Positions 6,602 to 13,604 of a stretch of DNA of 15,210 bases are shown piece by piece. The stretch is taken from positions 1-15,210 of the forward strand of contig JBKPDW010000564.1 in NCBI GenBank assembly GCA_046728115.1, written 5' to 3'. The notes beneath the pieces were generated by a model. That model was not told the origin of the DNA. It searched no databases and worked only from the letters and a program-made list of their open reading frames with translations. Within the stretch, counting starts at the first letter, position 1. Each line of letters begins with the position of its first letter. The position numbers were made by a program, and so were the translations under genes. The stretch is from CAVSWN01 sp046728115. Its GTDB lineage: Bacteria > Acidobacteriota > Vicinamibacteria > Vicinamibacterales > CAVVIG01.

Positions 6602-7944
6602 TGACCATCGAAGAATTCGGTCGCCGGCTTCGCGCCGGCGATACGACGTCGGAGCAAGTGACTGAGGAGTGTCTGCAACGCGTCGAGGTCGACAACCCTC
6701 GAGTGAACGCGTTCATCTGCGTGATGGCCGACGATGCGCGTCGGCGCGCACGGCAGGCCGACAGGGAACTCGCTGAGGGCCACGATCGCGGTCCGCTGCA
6801 CGGTGTTCCTCTCTCGATCAAGGATCTGCTCGATATACGCGGCGTGCCGACGACGGCAGCCTCTCGAGTGCGCGAGGGCCACGTCGCGCACAGCGATGCG
6901 CCTTGCATTGCCCACCTGGCGCAGGCGGGCGCCGTGTTCATCGGCAAAACGAACCTTCACGAATTTGCATTCGGCACGACGAACGAAGATTCCGCGTTTG
7001 GTCCGGCACGCAATCCCCGCGATCCGTCACGATCTCCAGGAGGATCGAGCGGCGGTTCGGCCGCCAGTGTCGCCGCTGGAATGGCGCTCGCGACGATCGG
7101 GACCGACACCGGCGGTTCCATCCGCATTCCTGCGGCTGCCTGCGGCATCGTGGGCCTGAAGCCGACGCTTGGCGAGATATCGACGGACGGGTGCGTGCCG
7201 CTGTCTGGAACGCTGGATCACATTGGCCCCCTCACGCAATCGGTCGCCGATGCGAGCCTTGTGTATCACGCGCTCCTCGGAGATCCAGCGGTGCCGCCGC
7301 CCGGCCCGATGCCGCTCTCGAGCCTGCGGCTGGCGGTGCCACGACCGTACTTTTGCGATCGCCTGGACGACGACGTTCGGGCGCGATTCGACGAGGCACT
7401 CGAGCGGCTTCGCCGCGCCGGCGCCCACATCGGCGAGATCGCGATCCAGCATGCGACCGACATTTCTACGATCTATCTGCACATCGTGCTCGCCGACGCG
7501 GCCGCGTACCACGCGCATGCGTTAGAAGCGATGCCGGACCGGTACACGCCGTCGGTACGCCTCCGTCTGGAAATGGGGCGCTATGTGCTGGCCGAGGACT
7601 ACGTGCGTGCGCTCGCGGGCCGCGAGGTACTGCGCCGCGAAGTAGACGCGGCGCTGTCTCAGCACGACGCGCTGGTGCTGCCGACGCTGCCGATTCCCGC
7701 TCCGCCAATCGGCGCCAAAACGGTTCCGGTCGGAACGACAACCGAGAGTGTTCGATCCGTGATGCTGAAACTGACGCAGCCGTTCAACATCACGGGTCAT
7801 CCAGCGATTTCGCTGCCAACGGGACTCAGCGCTGACGGTCTCCCTTGCTCGATGCAGCTCGTCGGCTGTCGCGGACAGACCGATGCGCTGCTGCGCGTAG
7901 CTTTGGCGTGTGAGAAATATATAAGTCTGAAGTCTGAAGTCTGA
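6601..7944 (+). CDS. Amidase-signature family hydrolase (GatA/AtzE-like)
   Basis: The 447-residue enzyme contains the Ser-cisSer-Lys catalytic system: Lys74 in GVPLSIKDLL, cis-Ser149 in PGGSSGGSAA, and nucleophile Ser173 in TDTGGSIRIPAAACGIVGLKPT. The 24-residue Ser-Ser spacing equals that of fatty acid amide hydrolase. The family hydrolyses carboxamides or transfers ammonia; GatA, AtzE, indoleacetamide and general amidases share this core, so the substrate is open. No GatB is nearby, which argues against a standard tRNA amidotransferase operon. ATG at 6601 overlaps the TGA of the small upstream protein; a GTG one codon earlier is possible but unnecessary. The last codons (SLKSEV, stop) come from the heptad array that follows, so the natural C-terminus may have been replaced or shortened. 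Confidence 0.93.
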   Translation: MTIEEFGRRLRAGDTTSEQVTEECLQRVEVDNPRVNAFICVMADDARRRARQADRELAEGHDRGPLHGVPLSIKDLLDIRGVPTTAASRVREGHVAHSDAPCIAHLAQAGAVFIGKTNLHEFAFGTTNEDSAFGPARNPRDPSRSPGGSSGGSAASVAAGMALATIGTDTGGSIRIPAAACGIVGLKPTLGEISTDGCVPLSGTLDHIGPLTQSVADASLVYHALLGDPAVPPPGPMPLSSLRLAVPRPYFCDRLDDDVRARFDEALERLRRAGAHIGEIAIQHATDISTIYLHIVLADAAAYHAHALEAMPDRYTPSVRLRLEMGRYVLAEDYVRALAGREVLRREVDAALSQHDALVLPTLPIPAPPIGAKTVPVGTTTESVRSVMLKLTQPFNITGHPAISLPTGLSADGLPCSMQLVGCRGQTDALLRVALACEKYISLKSEV

Positions 7945-7957
7945 AGTCTGAAGTTTG
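7923..7957. repeat. Heptanucleotide array B (AAGTCTG), 5 units
   Basis: Five direct 7-bp units start at 7923, 7930, 7937, 7944 and 7951. The first four are exact (AAGTCTG) and the fifth is AAGTTTG. An inverted partial copy follows (7959-7975). Because the joined repeats contain TGA, the third unit ends the amidase frame at 7942-7944. It is AT-richer than the surrounding DNA. Confidence 0.95.
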
Positions 7958-7975
7958 ACTTCGAACTTCAGACTT
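7944..7975. terminator. 12-bp perfect hairpin between convergent genes
   Basis: AAGTCTGAAGTT (7944-7955) pairs perfectly with AACTTCAGACTT (7964-7975) around an 8-nt loop. It sits between the amidase stop and the end of the MutS-like gene at 7988, where a bidirectional terminator is expected. The stem is not GC-rich and only a short T run follows, so terminator strength is uncertain. The structure is built from the heptad repeat plus its inverted copy. Confidence 0.55.
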
Positions 7976-7987
7976 TCGCGAATCCGC

Positions 7988-9760
7988 TCACACATCCAAC
8001 CCAATCGCCCGCATCAGCGCCAGCGCGTTGCTGTGCTCGACGACGCCGGCGCGCATACGGTAGTCGAAAACCATCCGACCGTTTTCCAGTCGATCTTCGA
8101 AATGCGCGTTGATGACGCCCTCGAGCGTCGCGGGCAATTCGGTGAGCGCCAGATCGTGCGTGGTCACGAGTCCGATCGCGCCGCGTCGGACGAGCGTTCG
8201 AACGATCGCTTCCGCGCCAATCCGCCGATCGTGAGAATTCGTGCCATGGAGGATTTCGTCGAGCAGAAACATCAGCGAAACAGGCCCGTTCGTTGCGGCG
8301 ACGATGTCGCGAATGCGCAGGATCTCGGTATAGAACCGCGAATGTCCTTCCTGCAACGAGTCATCGATGCGAAGGGTCGCACCGATTACGAGGGGCGAGA
8401 GTCGAAGCCGATCGGCGACCACGGGAGCGCCCGCGAGCGCGAGGACGACGTTCGCGCCGACGGTTCGAAGGAGCGTGCTCTTCCCGGACATGTTCGAGCC
8501 ACTCACCACGATCGCCCGCGGTCCATCACTACCGAGGCGCACGTCGTTCCGGACGGATGATGCGTCTGGAATCAGTGGGTGTCCAAGGTTCTCGGCGTCG
8601 AAGACGCAGCCCTGATCGGCGATTCCCGGAAAGGGATCACGGGGACGTTCGTAGGCATAGGACGCCAGTGCCGACAAGGCCTCGACCTCGCCTACGACGC
8701 GAAGCCACTCCGCAATCGGCGGACCGAACGTGCGATGCCAGCGATCGATTGCGACCGCGATCTGCGGCTTGATCAGAAGCGCGAACGCGATCGGCCCGAA
8801 CAGCAGGTTGTGGGTTGAATCGGACCACGAGACGAGAGACCGCAGCCGCGCAATGCTCCTGGACGGCGCGGCCTGCCCGGATCCGAGACTCGCCCGAAGC
8901 GCCGCCAGCCGCGGCGACGTGAACGCCTCCCGCTCGACCCGTGCGAGCAGCGCCGACAGCAGCCCGAGATCCCGTTCGGGCGTCTCGATTGCGTGAAGCA
9001 CGTGGTGGATCGGCTTGCGCCAGATGGATGCCATTGAGGTCTCGAACGCAATCCAACCGATCAGCCAGCCGGATCCGACGCGCTCGAAGTAGACGAGGAT
9101 GGCCAACACGCACGTGAATACCGCAGCGGCACCGAATGCGAACCGGAGAACCGGCGCGAAGTTTGCCGACGGCGAGGCGGCCCATCTTGCCAGGGCACCT
9201 GTTCGGCCCACCGGCGATTCGGCGGCGAGCACTGCAACGTCTTCGCGAAAGTCCAGCATCGGTCGCAACTCGCGCACGGCCGCCTGGCGTGCGCGAACTT
9301 CGTCGGCTCCCGCACCCGCGCGAAGGAAGTCTGCGAGCGTGGTCTCGCCGGCTTCCGTGCGCGTGGTATTGAGCCGCTCGAACAGCGATCCGGCCCCGAA
9401 CAGATCGAGATCGCGCGCGTACGGATGACCGTCGAGAAATCGCGCGCCATCGCGACCCGTGCCGGCCCATCGATTGGCGAGCCGATCGAGACCGCGCTCG
9501 TATACAGCCGCCGCGCGCCGTGCCCGGTCCGCGCGCTGAAGCAACCGCACATGAACGATGGCGACCACCGCGAACAGCGCTCCGTCGAGCACCGGCCACC
9601 ACGGAGAGATTCGTGCGCGGACGAACGCCAGCCAGAGCAGCACGGCGCCGGCGCCTGCAATCACGAGTCGCGTGTTGGACAGGAGCAGATGCGTGCGATC
9701 GAGTTCGGCTATCAGCGCGCGCCAGCGCGCCAGCCTCCGCTCGTACTCAGCGTGCGGCAA
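7988..9760 (-). CDS. Membrane-anchored MutS-like ATPase
   Basis: The 590-residue protein ends in a MutS domain V ATPase: Walker A GSNMSGKST (421-429), a linking segment DDSLQEGHSRFYTEI (466-480), Walker B FLLDE (498-502) and TTHD (533-536). Upstream are MutS-core-like helices (AGETTLADFL, 137-146; VVGEVEALSALASYA, 355-369). It lacks the N-terminal mismatch-reading domain with the F-x-E motif. It also has hydrophobic segments near 33-48, 57-74, 205-225 and 230-245, suggesting a membrane-bound form. Related membrane MutS homologues are annotated as mismatch repair proteins in other bacteria, but a repair role is unproven and seems doubtful for a membrane protein. Start is TTG at 9760, overlapping the M20 gene by 14 nt. 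No strong Shine-Dalgarno is seen, so coupling to the upstream gene is likely. Confidence 0.88.
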   Translation of the reverse strand: MPHAEYERRLARWRALIAELDRTHLLLSNTRLVIAGAGAVLLWLAFVRARISPWWPVLDGALFAVVAIVHVRLLQRADRARRAAAVYERGLDRLANRWAGTGRDGARFLDGHPYARDLDLFGAGSLFERLNTTRTEAGETTLADFLRAGAGADEVRARQAAVRELRPMLDFREDVAVLAAESPVGRTGALARWAASPSANFAPVLRFAFGAAAVFTCVLAILVYFERVGSGWLIGWIAFETSMASIWRKPIHHVLHAIETPERDLGLLSALLARVEREAFTSPRLAALRASLGSGQAAPSRSIARLRSLVSWSDSTHNLLFGPIAFALLIKPQIAVAIDRWHRTFGPPIAEWLRVVGEVEALSALASYAYERPRDPFPGIADQGCVFDAENLGHPLIPDASSVRNDVRLGSDGPRAIVVSGSNMSGKSTLLRTVGANVVLALAGAPVVADRLRLSPLVIGATLRIDDSLQEGHSRFYTEILRIRDIVAATNGPVSLMFLLDEILHGTNSHDRRIGAEAIVRTLVRRGAIGLVTTHDLALTELPATLEGVINAHFEDRLENGRMVFDYRMRAGVVEHSNALALMRAIGLDV

Positions 9761-10772
9761 GGGAATTCAGCAGCGTCCGGGCGATCGTCACATAGTGATC
9801 CGCCGCGGCCGTGAGCTCCGCAATCGACACCGACTCGTCGGCGGTATGCGCCGCGTGAATCGAACCAGGCCCGAACAACAACGGCTCGCCCCATGCCGCC
9901 AGAAACGGTATGTCGGTCGTAAACGGGAATACCGCGGTGTCGAAGCCGGGCACGGTTTTCAACCGAACCGGCGGCACGTCCAGCACATGCTCGATCGCGA
10001 CGCGGGATTCGAGCGCTGCAACAGCCCGCCGCACGTCGGCCGCATCGCCCACCGTACGAAACATGATTTCGGCATACGCCGCTGGCGACACCACATTCGG
10101 CGCGACGCCGCCGCTGATCAAGCCGACGGAGTAATGCGTCGCACCCAGCGTCGGATCGGTGGGCAACTCGATCGATCGCAGCGCGACCAGCGTATCGATC
10201 AGCTTGTCGATTGCCGAGACGCCGAGTTCGGGAAACGACGAATGGGCCGCGCGGCCCTCGGCGTGCAACTTCAATCTGAGAATACCGCGTGTCGCCACGG
10301 CCAGACGGTTGTCGGTCGGCTCGCCGTCGACGAGAAACCGCGCGCCGGCGCCAGCCCGCGCGTTGGCAACGCGCGCGCCATCGCTGCCGCGCTCTTCGCC
10401 GACTACGAACAGCAAACCGACGCGCGATTCGCCATCCCGGCGCAGCCGATCGGCCGCGGCCACCTGCGCGGCGAGAATGCCCTTCGCATCGCAGGCGCCG
10501 CGCCCGTATAAGCGACCGTCGGCCACGCGGCTCGCGAAGAACGGCGGCACGCAGTCGATGTGCGTGGACAGCCAGACTGCCGGAGTGGAATTCGGCGCAG
10601 CGGCGATGAGGTTGAACCGCGCGTCGTCCACTGGCTGCTCGGTCAGGTCGAACCCGCGACCTCGCAGATAATCAGCGAGCCAGCGGCCGACATCGCCTTC
10701 GCAACCGGTCGTCGAATCGATATCGACGAGCGAGCATGTCAATGCGACGATGTCGACGTCGCCTGCCATCAC
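9747..10772 (-). CDS. dapE: M20 family metallo-deacylase, probable succinyl-diaminopimelate desuccinylase
   Basis: The 341-residue M20 peptidase-fold enzyme shows the zinc and catalytic set: His71 and Asp73 (STHIDCVP), bridging Asp95 (GRGACDAKG), catalytic Glu126-Glu127 (VVGEERGS), an acidic ligand near 149-151 (VDGEPTDN) and C-terminal His309 (GPGSIHAAHTADE). A dimerisation domain sits at about 165-280. Because it follows dapD by about 25 nt in a lysine-pathway operon, removal of succinate from N-succinyl-L,L-diaminopimelate is the best guess. The GPGSIxxAHxxDE end, however, resembles ArgE (acetylornithine deacetylase) and related LysK-type enzymes more than classic DapE, so specificity is open. 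Start is GTG at 10772 or the next codon, ATG at 10769. Confidence 0.88.
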   Translation of the reverse strand: MMAGDVDIVALTCSLVDIDSTTGCEGDVGRWLADYLRGRGFDLTEQPVDDARFNLIAAAPNSTPAVWLSTHIDCVPPFFASRVADGRLYGRGACDAKGILAAQVAAADRLRRDGESRVGLLFVVGEERGSDGARVANARAGAGARFLVDGEPTDNRLAVATRGILRLKLHAEGRAAHSSFPELGVSAIDKLIDTLVALRSIELPTDPTLGATHYSVGLISGGVAPNVVSPAAYAEIMFRTVGDAADVRRAVAALESRVAIEHVLDVPPVRLKTVPGFDTAVFPFTTDIPFLAAWGEPLLFGPGSIHAAHTADESVSIAELTAAADHYVTIARTLLNSLAAR

Positions 10773-10797
10773 GCTTCGATCGCGATCACCACGGCTC

Positions 10798-11640
10798 TCA
10801 TCGAATCCAGGCCTCGAGCTCGGTGCGGGTGTCCGTGCGCGAGTCGCGGTATTTCACGATCACCGGTGTTGCGAGCGACAGCCCCCACTCTGGACCCTTG
10901 CCCCCTGCAACCGCTCGCGCGCCGGGCACCACGACCGCGCCTTCGGGAATCACAAGCGGACGATCCGCGGTAGGTTTGATGATGTCGCCGCGCACCAGGT
11001 CGTACACCGGCGTGGATCCCGTGAGCACCGTTCCCGCGCCGACAACGGCGCGCGCCTTGATGACCGCGCCCTCGTAGACGCCCGTGTTACCGCCAACGAG
11101 CACATCGTCTTCGACGATGACTGGAAGGGCGCCGACCGGTTCGATGACGCCGCCAATCTGCGCGCCGGCGCTGATGTGGACGCGCGCGCCAATCTGCGCA
11201 CACGACCCGACGAGCACATGCGAATCGATGAGCGAGCCTTCGCCGATCCATGCGCCGATGTTCACATACATCGGCGGCATGCAGATGACGCCGGGAGCGA
11301 CGTACGCGCCGTCCCGAATGGCGGATCCACCAGGCACAACCCGTATGCCTGCGCCGAGTCCGGGCTTGCGAAGCGGGAGCGTGTCCTTGTCGTAGAAAGG
11401 CCAGCGGCCGTGGTCCATCGAGACGTCGGCGATGTCGCCAAACCGGAATCCCAGGAGAATGCCCTGCTTCACCCACGCATTGACGCGCCATCCCGAAGCA
11501 GTCGTGGCGTCCCGCTCCGCGGCGCGAACTTCGCCGGCGGCCAGAGCAGCGCGCAAGCGGGCGAATGCTTCGCGCGCGGCATCTCGATCCGTCGCTGCGC
11601 CATCGGCGACGAGTTTATTGATGTCGTCTTCCAGTACCAC
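10798..11640 (-). CDS. dapD: 2,3,4,5-tetrahydropyridine-2,6-dicarboxylate N-succinyltransferase
   Basis: The enzyme transfers succinyl from succinyl-CoA to tetrahydrodipicolinate, making N-succinyl-2-amino-6-oxopimelate. The 280 residues comprise an N-terminal helical domain (1-100, with GWRVNAWVKQGILLGFR) and a left-handed beta-helix of hexapeptide repeats (about 105-245). The core MYVNIGAWIGEGSLIDSHVL (124-143) holds the expected catalytic Asp139, and Glu190 lies in VYEG. The typical HISAGAQIGGVIEP segment follows. The start is GTG at 11640, with AAGGA 5 nt upstream inside heptad array D. It is separated from dapA by 147 nt filled with repeats. A trimeric cytoplasmic enzyme is expected. Confidence 0.96.
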   Translation of the reverse strand: MVLEDDINKLVADGAATDRDAAREAFARLRAALAAGEVRAAERDATTASGWRVNAWVKQGILLGFRFGDIADVSMDHGRWPFYDKDTLPLRKPGLGAGIRVVPGGSAIRDGAYVAPGVICMPPMYVNIGAWIGEGSLIDSHVLVGSCAQIGARVHISAGAQIGGVIEPVGALPVIVEDDVLVGGNTGVYEGAVIKARAVVGAGTVLTGSTPVYDLVRGDIIKPTADRPLVIPEGAVVVPGARAVAGGKGPEWGLSLATPVIVKYRDSRTDTRTELEAWIR

Positions 11641-11641
11641 C

Positions 11642-11746
11642 TTGGTCCTTGGTTCCTGGTGCTTCGTTCCTGGTCCGTCCTATCGTCCTTGGTCCGTCCT
11701 ACGGTCCCTGGTCGGTGGTCCGTGCTCCGTCCCCGGTTCTCGGTCC
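11642..11746. repeat. Heptanucleotide array D (TTGGTCC / GGTCCGT) between dapA and dapD
   Basis: Five units in strict 7-bp register (TTGGTCC, TTGGTTC, CTGGTGC, TTCGTTC, CTGGTCC) begin at 11642. A middle block has two 19-bp higher-order units starting GGTCCGTCCTA at 11672 and 11691. Six further 7-bp units run from 11703 (GGTCCCT, GGTCGGT, GGTCCGT, GCTCCGT, CCCCGGT, TCTCGGT). All lie on one strand, with no inverted arm seen. The array fills most of the 147-nt gap between dapA and dapD; 11747-11787 shows nothing else clear. Confidence 0.9.
11646..11650 (-). promoter_or_regulatory. Shine-Dalgarno for dapD within heptad array D
   Basis: On the minus strand AAGGA lies 5 nt before the GTG at 11640. 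The bases belong to the 7-bp repeat, so the array appears to provide the ribosome binding site and could tune dapD translation if it changes. Confidence 0.6.
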
Positions 11747-11787
11747 AGCCCGCCGCGTCGTCCGACTGGCTGCCCCCATCAGCGCAC

Positions 11788-12687
11788 TTAGACGAGCGCC
11801 GCCTTCAGCAGATCGAGTTCCTTCAGTACCTTCAGAATTTTTTCCCTCGATTCCGCCTTCGGCGAAACCATGGGCAGCCGATACGACTCCTCGAGCAGCC
11901 CCATGGCCGTCATCGCGGCCTTTACCGGAATCGGATTCGCCTCCACGAAATTGACCTGCATCAGCGGGAGGATCCGCGCGTGGATCTTGCGCGCGGCGGC
12001 AAAGTCGTTCCGCTCGGCCGTCTCCACCATCTCCACCATCTCGCGCGGAATCTCGTTCGACGCCACCGAGATGATTCCGCGTCCGCCGACCGCCATCAGC
12101 GGCAGCGTCAGCGCATCGTCGCCCGACAGCACAATGAAGTCCGGCGGCACGGCGCGCGCCACCTCGCACATCTGGGTCATGTTGCCCGACGCTTCCTTGA
12201 CGCCGACGATGTTCGGCAGGGCGGCCAATCGGGCGAGCGTCGCGACTTCGAGGTTCACGCCGGTCCGGCCCGGCACGTTGTAGACGACGATCGGCAACGG
12301 CGTGCTTTCGGCTATCGCGCGGTAGTGCTGAAACAGCCCCTCCTGAGTCGGCTTGTTGTAGTAGGGCGTGACCGAGAGCAGTCCGGAAACACCTCGGCGT
12401 TCGAATTCGCGCGCGAGATGAATCACTTCCTTCGTATCGTACCCGCCGGCGCCCGCCAGGACCGGCACGCGGCTCCTGGCTTCGTCCACGACGATTTCCA
12501 CGACGCGCAATCGCTCGTCGTCGCTGAGCGTCGGGTTCTCGCCCGTCGTGCCGCACGGCGCGAGGAAGTGGATCCCGTGATCGATTTGGCGCCGGGCCAG
12601 TTTCCGGACCGCGGTTTCGTCGAGATCACCGTTCTTCGTAAACGGCGTCACGAGCGCCGTGCCAACACCGGTGAATGGCTTTCGCAT
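11788..12687 (-). CDS. dapA: 4-hydroxy-tetrahydrodipicolinate synthase
   Basis: The enzyme condenses pyruvate with aspartate semialdehyde, the committed step towards diaminopimelate and lysine. The 299-residue TIM barrel has the Schiff-base Lys164 in VGVKEASGN, Tyr136 and Arg141 in YNVPGRTG, Thr47 in GTTGENPTL and Tyr110 in TPYYNKP. All are offset by exactly 3 from the E. coli enzyme numbers, so the active site is intact. ATG at 12687 has a full AAGGAG 6 nt upstream, the best ribosome binding site in the operon. It lies between dapB (93 nt upstream) and dapD. Lysine feedback inhibition is possible but not readable from these motifs. Confidence 0.97.
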   Translation of the reverse strand: MRKPFTGVGTALVTPFTKNGDLDETAVRKLARRQIDHGIHFLAPCGTTGENPTLSDDERLRVVEIVVDEARSRVPVLAGAGGYDTKEVIHLAREFERRGVSGLLSVTPYYNKPTQEGLFQHYRAIAESTPLPIVVYNVPGRTGVNLEVATLARLAALPNIVGVKEASGNMTQMCEVARAVPPDFIVLSGDDALTLPLMAVGGRGIISVASNEIPREMVEMVETAERNDFAAARKIHARILPLMQVNFVEANPIPVKAAMTAMGLLEESYRLPMVSPKAESREKILKVLKELDLLKAALV

Positions 12688-12693
12688 TACTCT

Positions 12694-12699
12694 CTCCTT
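12694..12699 (-). promoter_or_regulatory. Strong Shine-Dalgarno for dapA
   Basis: AAGGAG on the minus strand sits 6 nt before the dapA ATG, within a purine-rich run. It fixes the start at 12687. Confidence 0.85.
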
Positions 12700-12704
12700 C
12701 TCCG

Positions 12705-12756
12705 GATCGCTCGGCTCGAGTCTCGCACTCGACCGCTCGGCTGAAGCCTCGCGCTC
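12705..12756. repeat. 26-bp tandem repeat between dapB and dapA
   Basis: Two abutting 26-bp copies (12705-12730 and 12731-12756) share GAYCGCTCGGCT at the start and CTCGCRCTC at the end, with 21 of 26 bases identical. They occupy most of the 93-nt gap. No promoter or terminator is obvious in it; the units may belong to a dispersed repeat family. Confidence 0.8.
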
Positions 12757-12780
12757 CCGCTTCCCTGCCTGCCTCCGCCG

Positions 12781-13482
12781 CTACCGGCCCTCCGAGATCC
12801 CGAGAACGTCGCGCATCGTGAACCAGCCGCGCTTACCATGGACCCATTTCGCCGCCGTCAACGCACCACGCGCAAAGGCGGAACGATCGCGTGCGGTATG
12901 CGCGAGCACAACTGTTTCCGCCGGACCGTCGAACCCCACCGTATGGGCGCCCGGAATGAAGCCTGCGCGCGTCGACGACACATCGATCTTCCGCCGAAAG
13001 CCAGCCTGCTCCATCGATCGGGTCAGCAGCAGCGCCGTCCCCGACGGCGCATCGGCTTTTGTGGCGTGATGCGCTTCATGCAGAAACGCGCCGAACTCCT
13101 CCTGTGGCGCAAACAGTTTGGCCGCCTGCGCAACCAACGCATCGAAGAGCACGACCCCAGTCGAGAAATTCGGCGCGACAACCACGCCGACCCTCGCCGC
13201 TTCGACCGCCGCGCGGACAAGCGGTTCGTGCTGCGACCATCCGGTCGTGCCAATGACCAGGTTGATGCCGCGCCGGACGAGGGCTGCTGCGTTATCGGGC
13301 ACGGATGCCGGCGTCGAGAAATCGATCGCGACATCCACGCCGTTCCATGTCGCGGCATCAGGGCCACCGCCATGCCGGGGTGATTGCGGATCGATCACCC
13401 CTGCCACCTCGCAGCCGTAGTCTGCCGCGAGGGTCTCGACCAAGCGTCCCATCTTGCCGTGGCCAACGAGCAGTATTCGCAT
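12781..13482 (-). CDS. dapB: 4-hydroxy-tetrahydrodipicolinate reductase
   Basis: This NAD(P)H-dependent enzyme acts on the DapA product to give tetrahydrodipicolinate. The 233-residue protein has the Rossmann loop VGHGKMG (6-12), the cofactor strand DFSTP (54-58), IGTTGWS (77-83) and the catalytic segment HEAHHATKADAPSGTALLL (135-153), with His138/His139 and Lys142. The tail ends FTMRDVLGI, as in the family. It is about 40 residues shorter than E. coli DapB (273), mainly in the N-terminal domain between strands 2 and 3; short DapB versions are known in several phyla. ATG at 13482 lacks a strong Shine-Dalgarno. Confidence 0.96.
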   Translation of the reverse strand: MRILLVGHGKMGRLVETLAADYGCEVAGVIDPQSPRHGGGPDAATWNGVDVAIDFSTPASVPDNAAALVRRGINLVIGTTGWSQHEPLVRAAVEAARVGVVVAPNFSTGVVLFDALVAQAAKLFAPQEEFGAFLHEAHHATKADAPSGTALLLTRSMEQAGFRRKIDVSSTRAGFIPGAHTVGFDGPAETVVLAHTARDRSAFARGALTAAKWVHGKRGWFTMRDVLGISEGR

Positions 13483-13515
13483 GCGAGCGGTCTATCCGAA
13501 CTCTCCACGCCCTCC

Positions 13516-13593
13516 GCCACGGAGGACACAGCGGACACGGAGGATCCAATGTTCATATCTGAACCCCGTGTCCTCGGGGTCCCCCGCGGTGGC
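13516..13593. repeat. Large imperfect inverted repeat between lysC and dapB
   Basis: The left arm 13516-13543 begins GCCACGGAGGACAC, and its reverse-complement partner lies at 13564-13593, around a 20-nt AT-richer loop. The left arm itself has a 9-bp period (ACGGAGGAC, ACAGCGGAC, ACGGAGGAT). In the minus-strand transcript this hairpin lies between the lysC stop and the dapB start, so it could act as an attenuator or mRNA-stability element, or be a dispersed repeat. Confidence 0.65.
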
Positions 13594-13604
13594 GAGTTCG
13601 TGCA

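Noticed and set aside
6598..7944. GatA subunit of a tRNA-dependent amidotransferase
   Set aside because: The catalytic core fits, but no gatB or gatC is nearby and the partner is a different small protein, so only the amidase family is claimed.
10750..12744. 664-codon open frame on the plus strand across dapD, array D and dapA
   Set aside because: It is antisense to two clearly recognised genes, its translation has no family pattern and is rich in Arg/His, and it runs through a repeat. High GC makes long antisense frames common.
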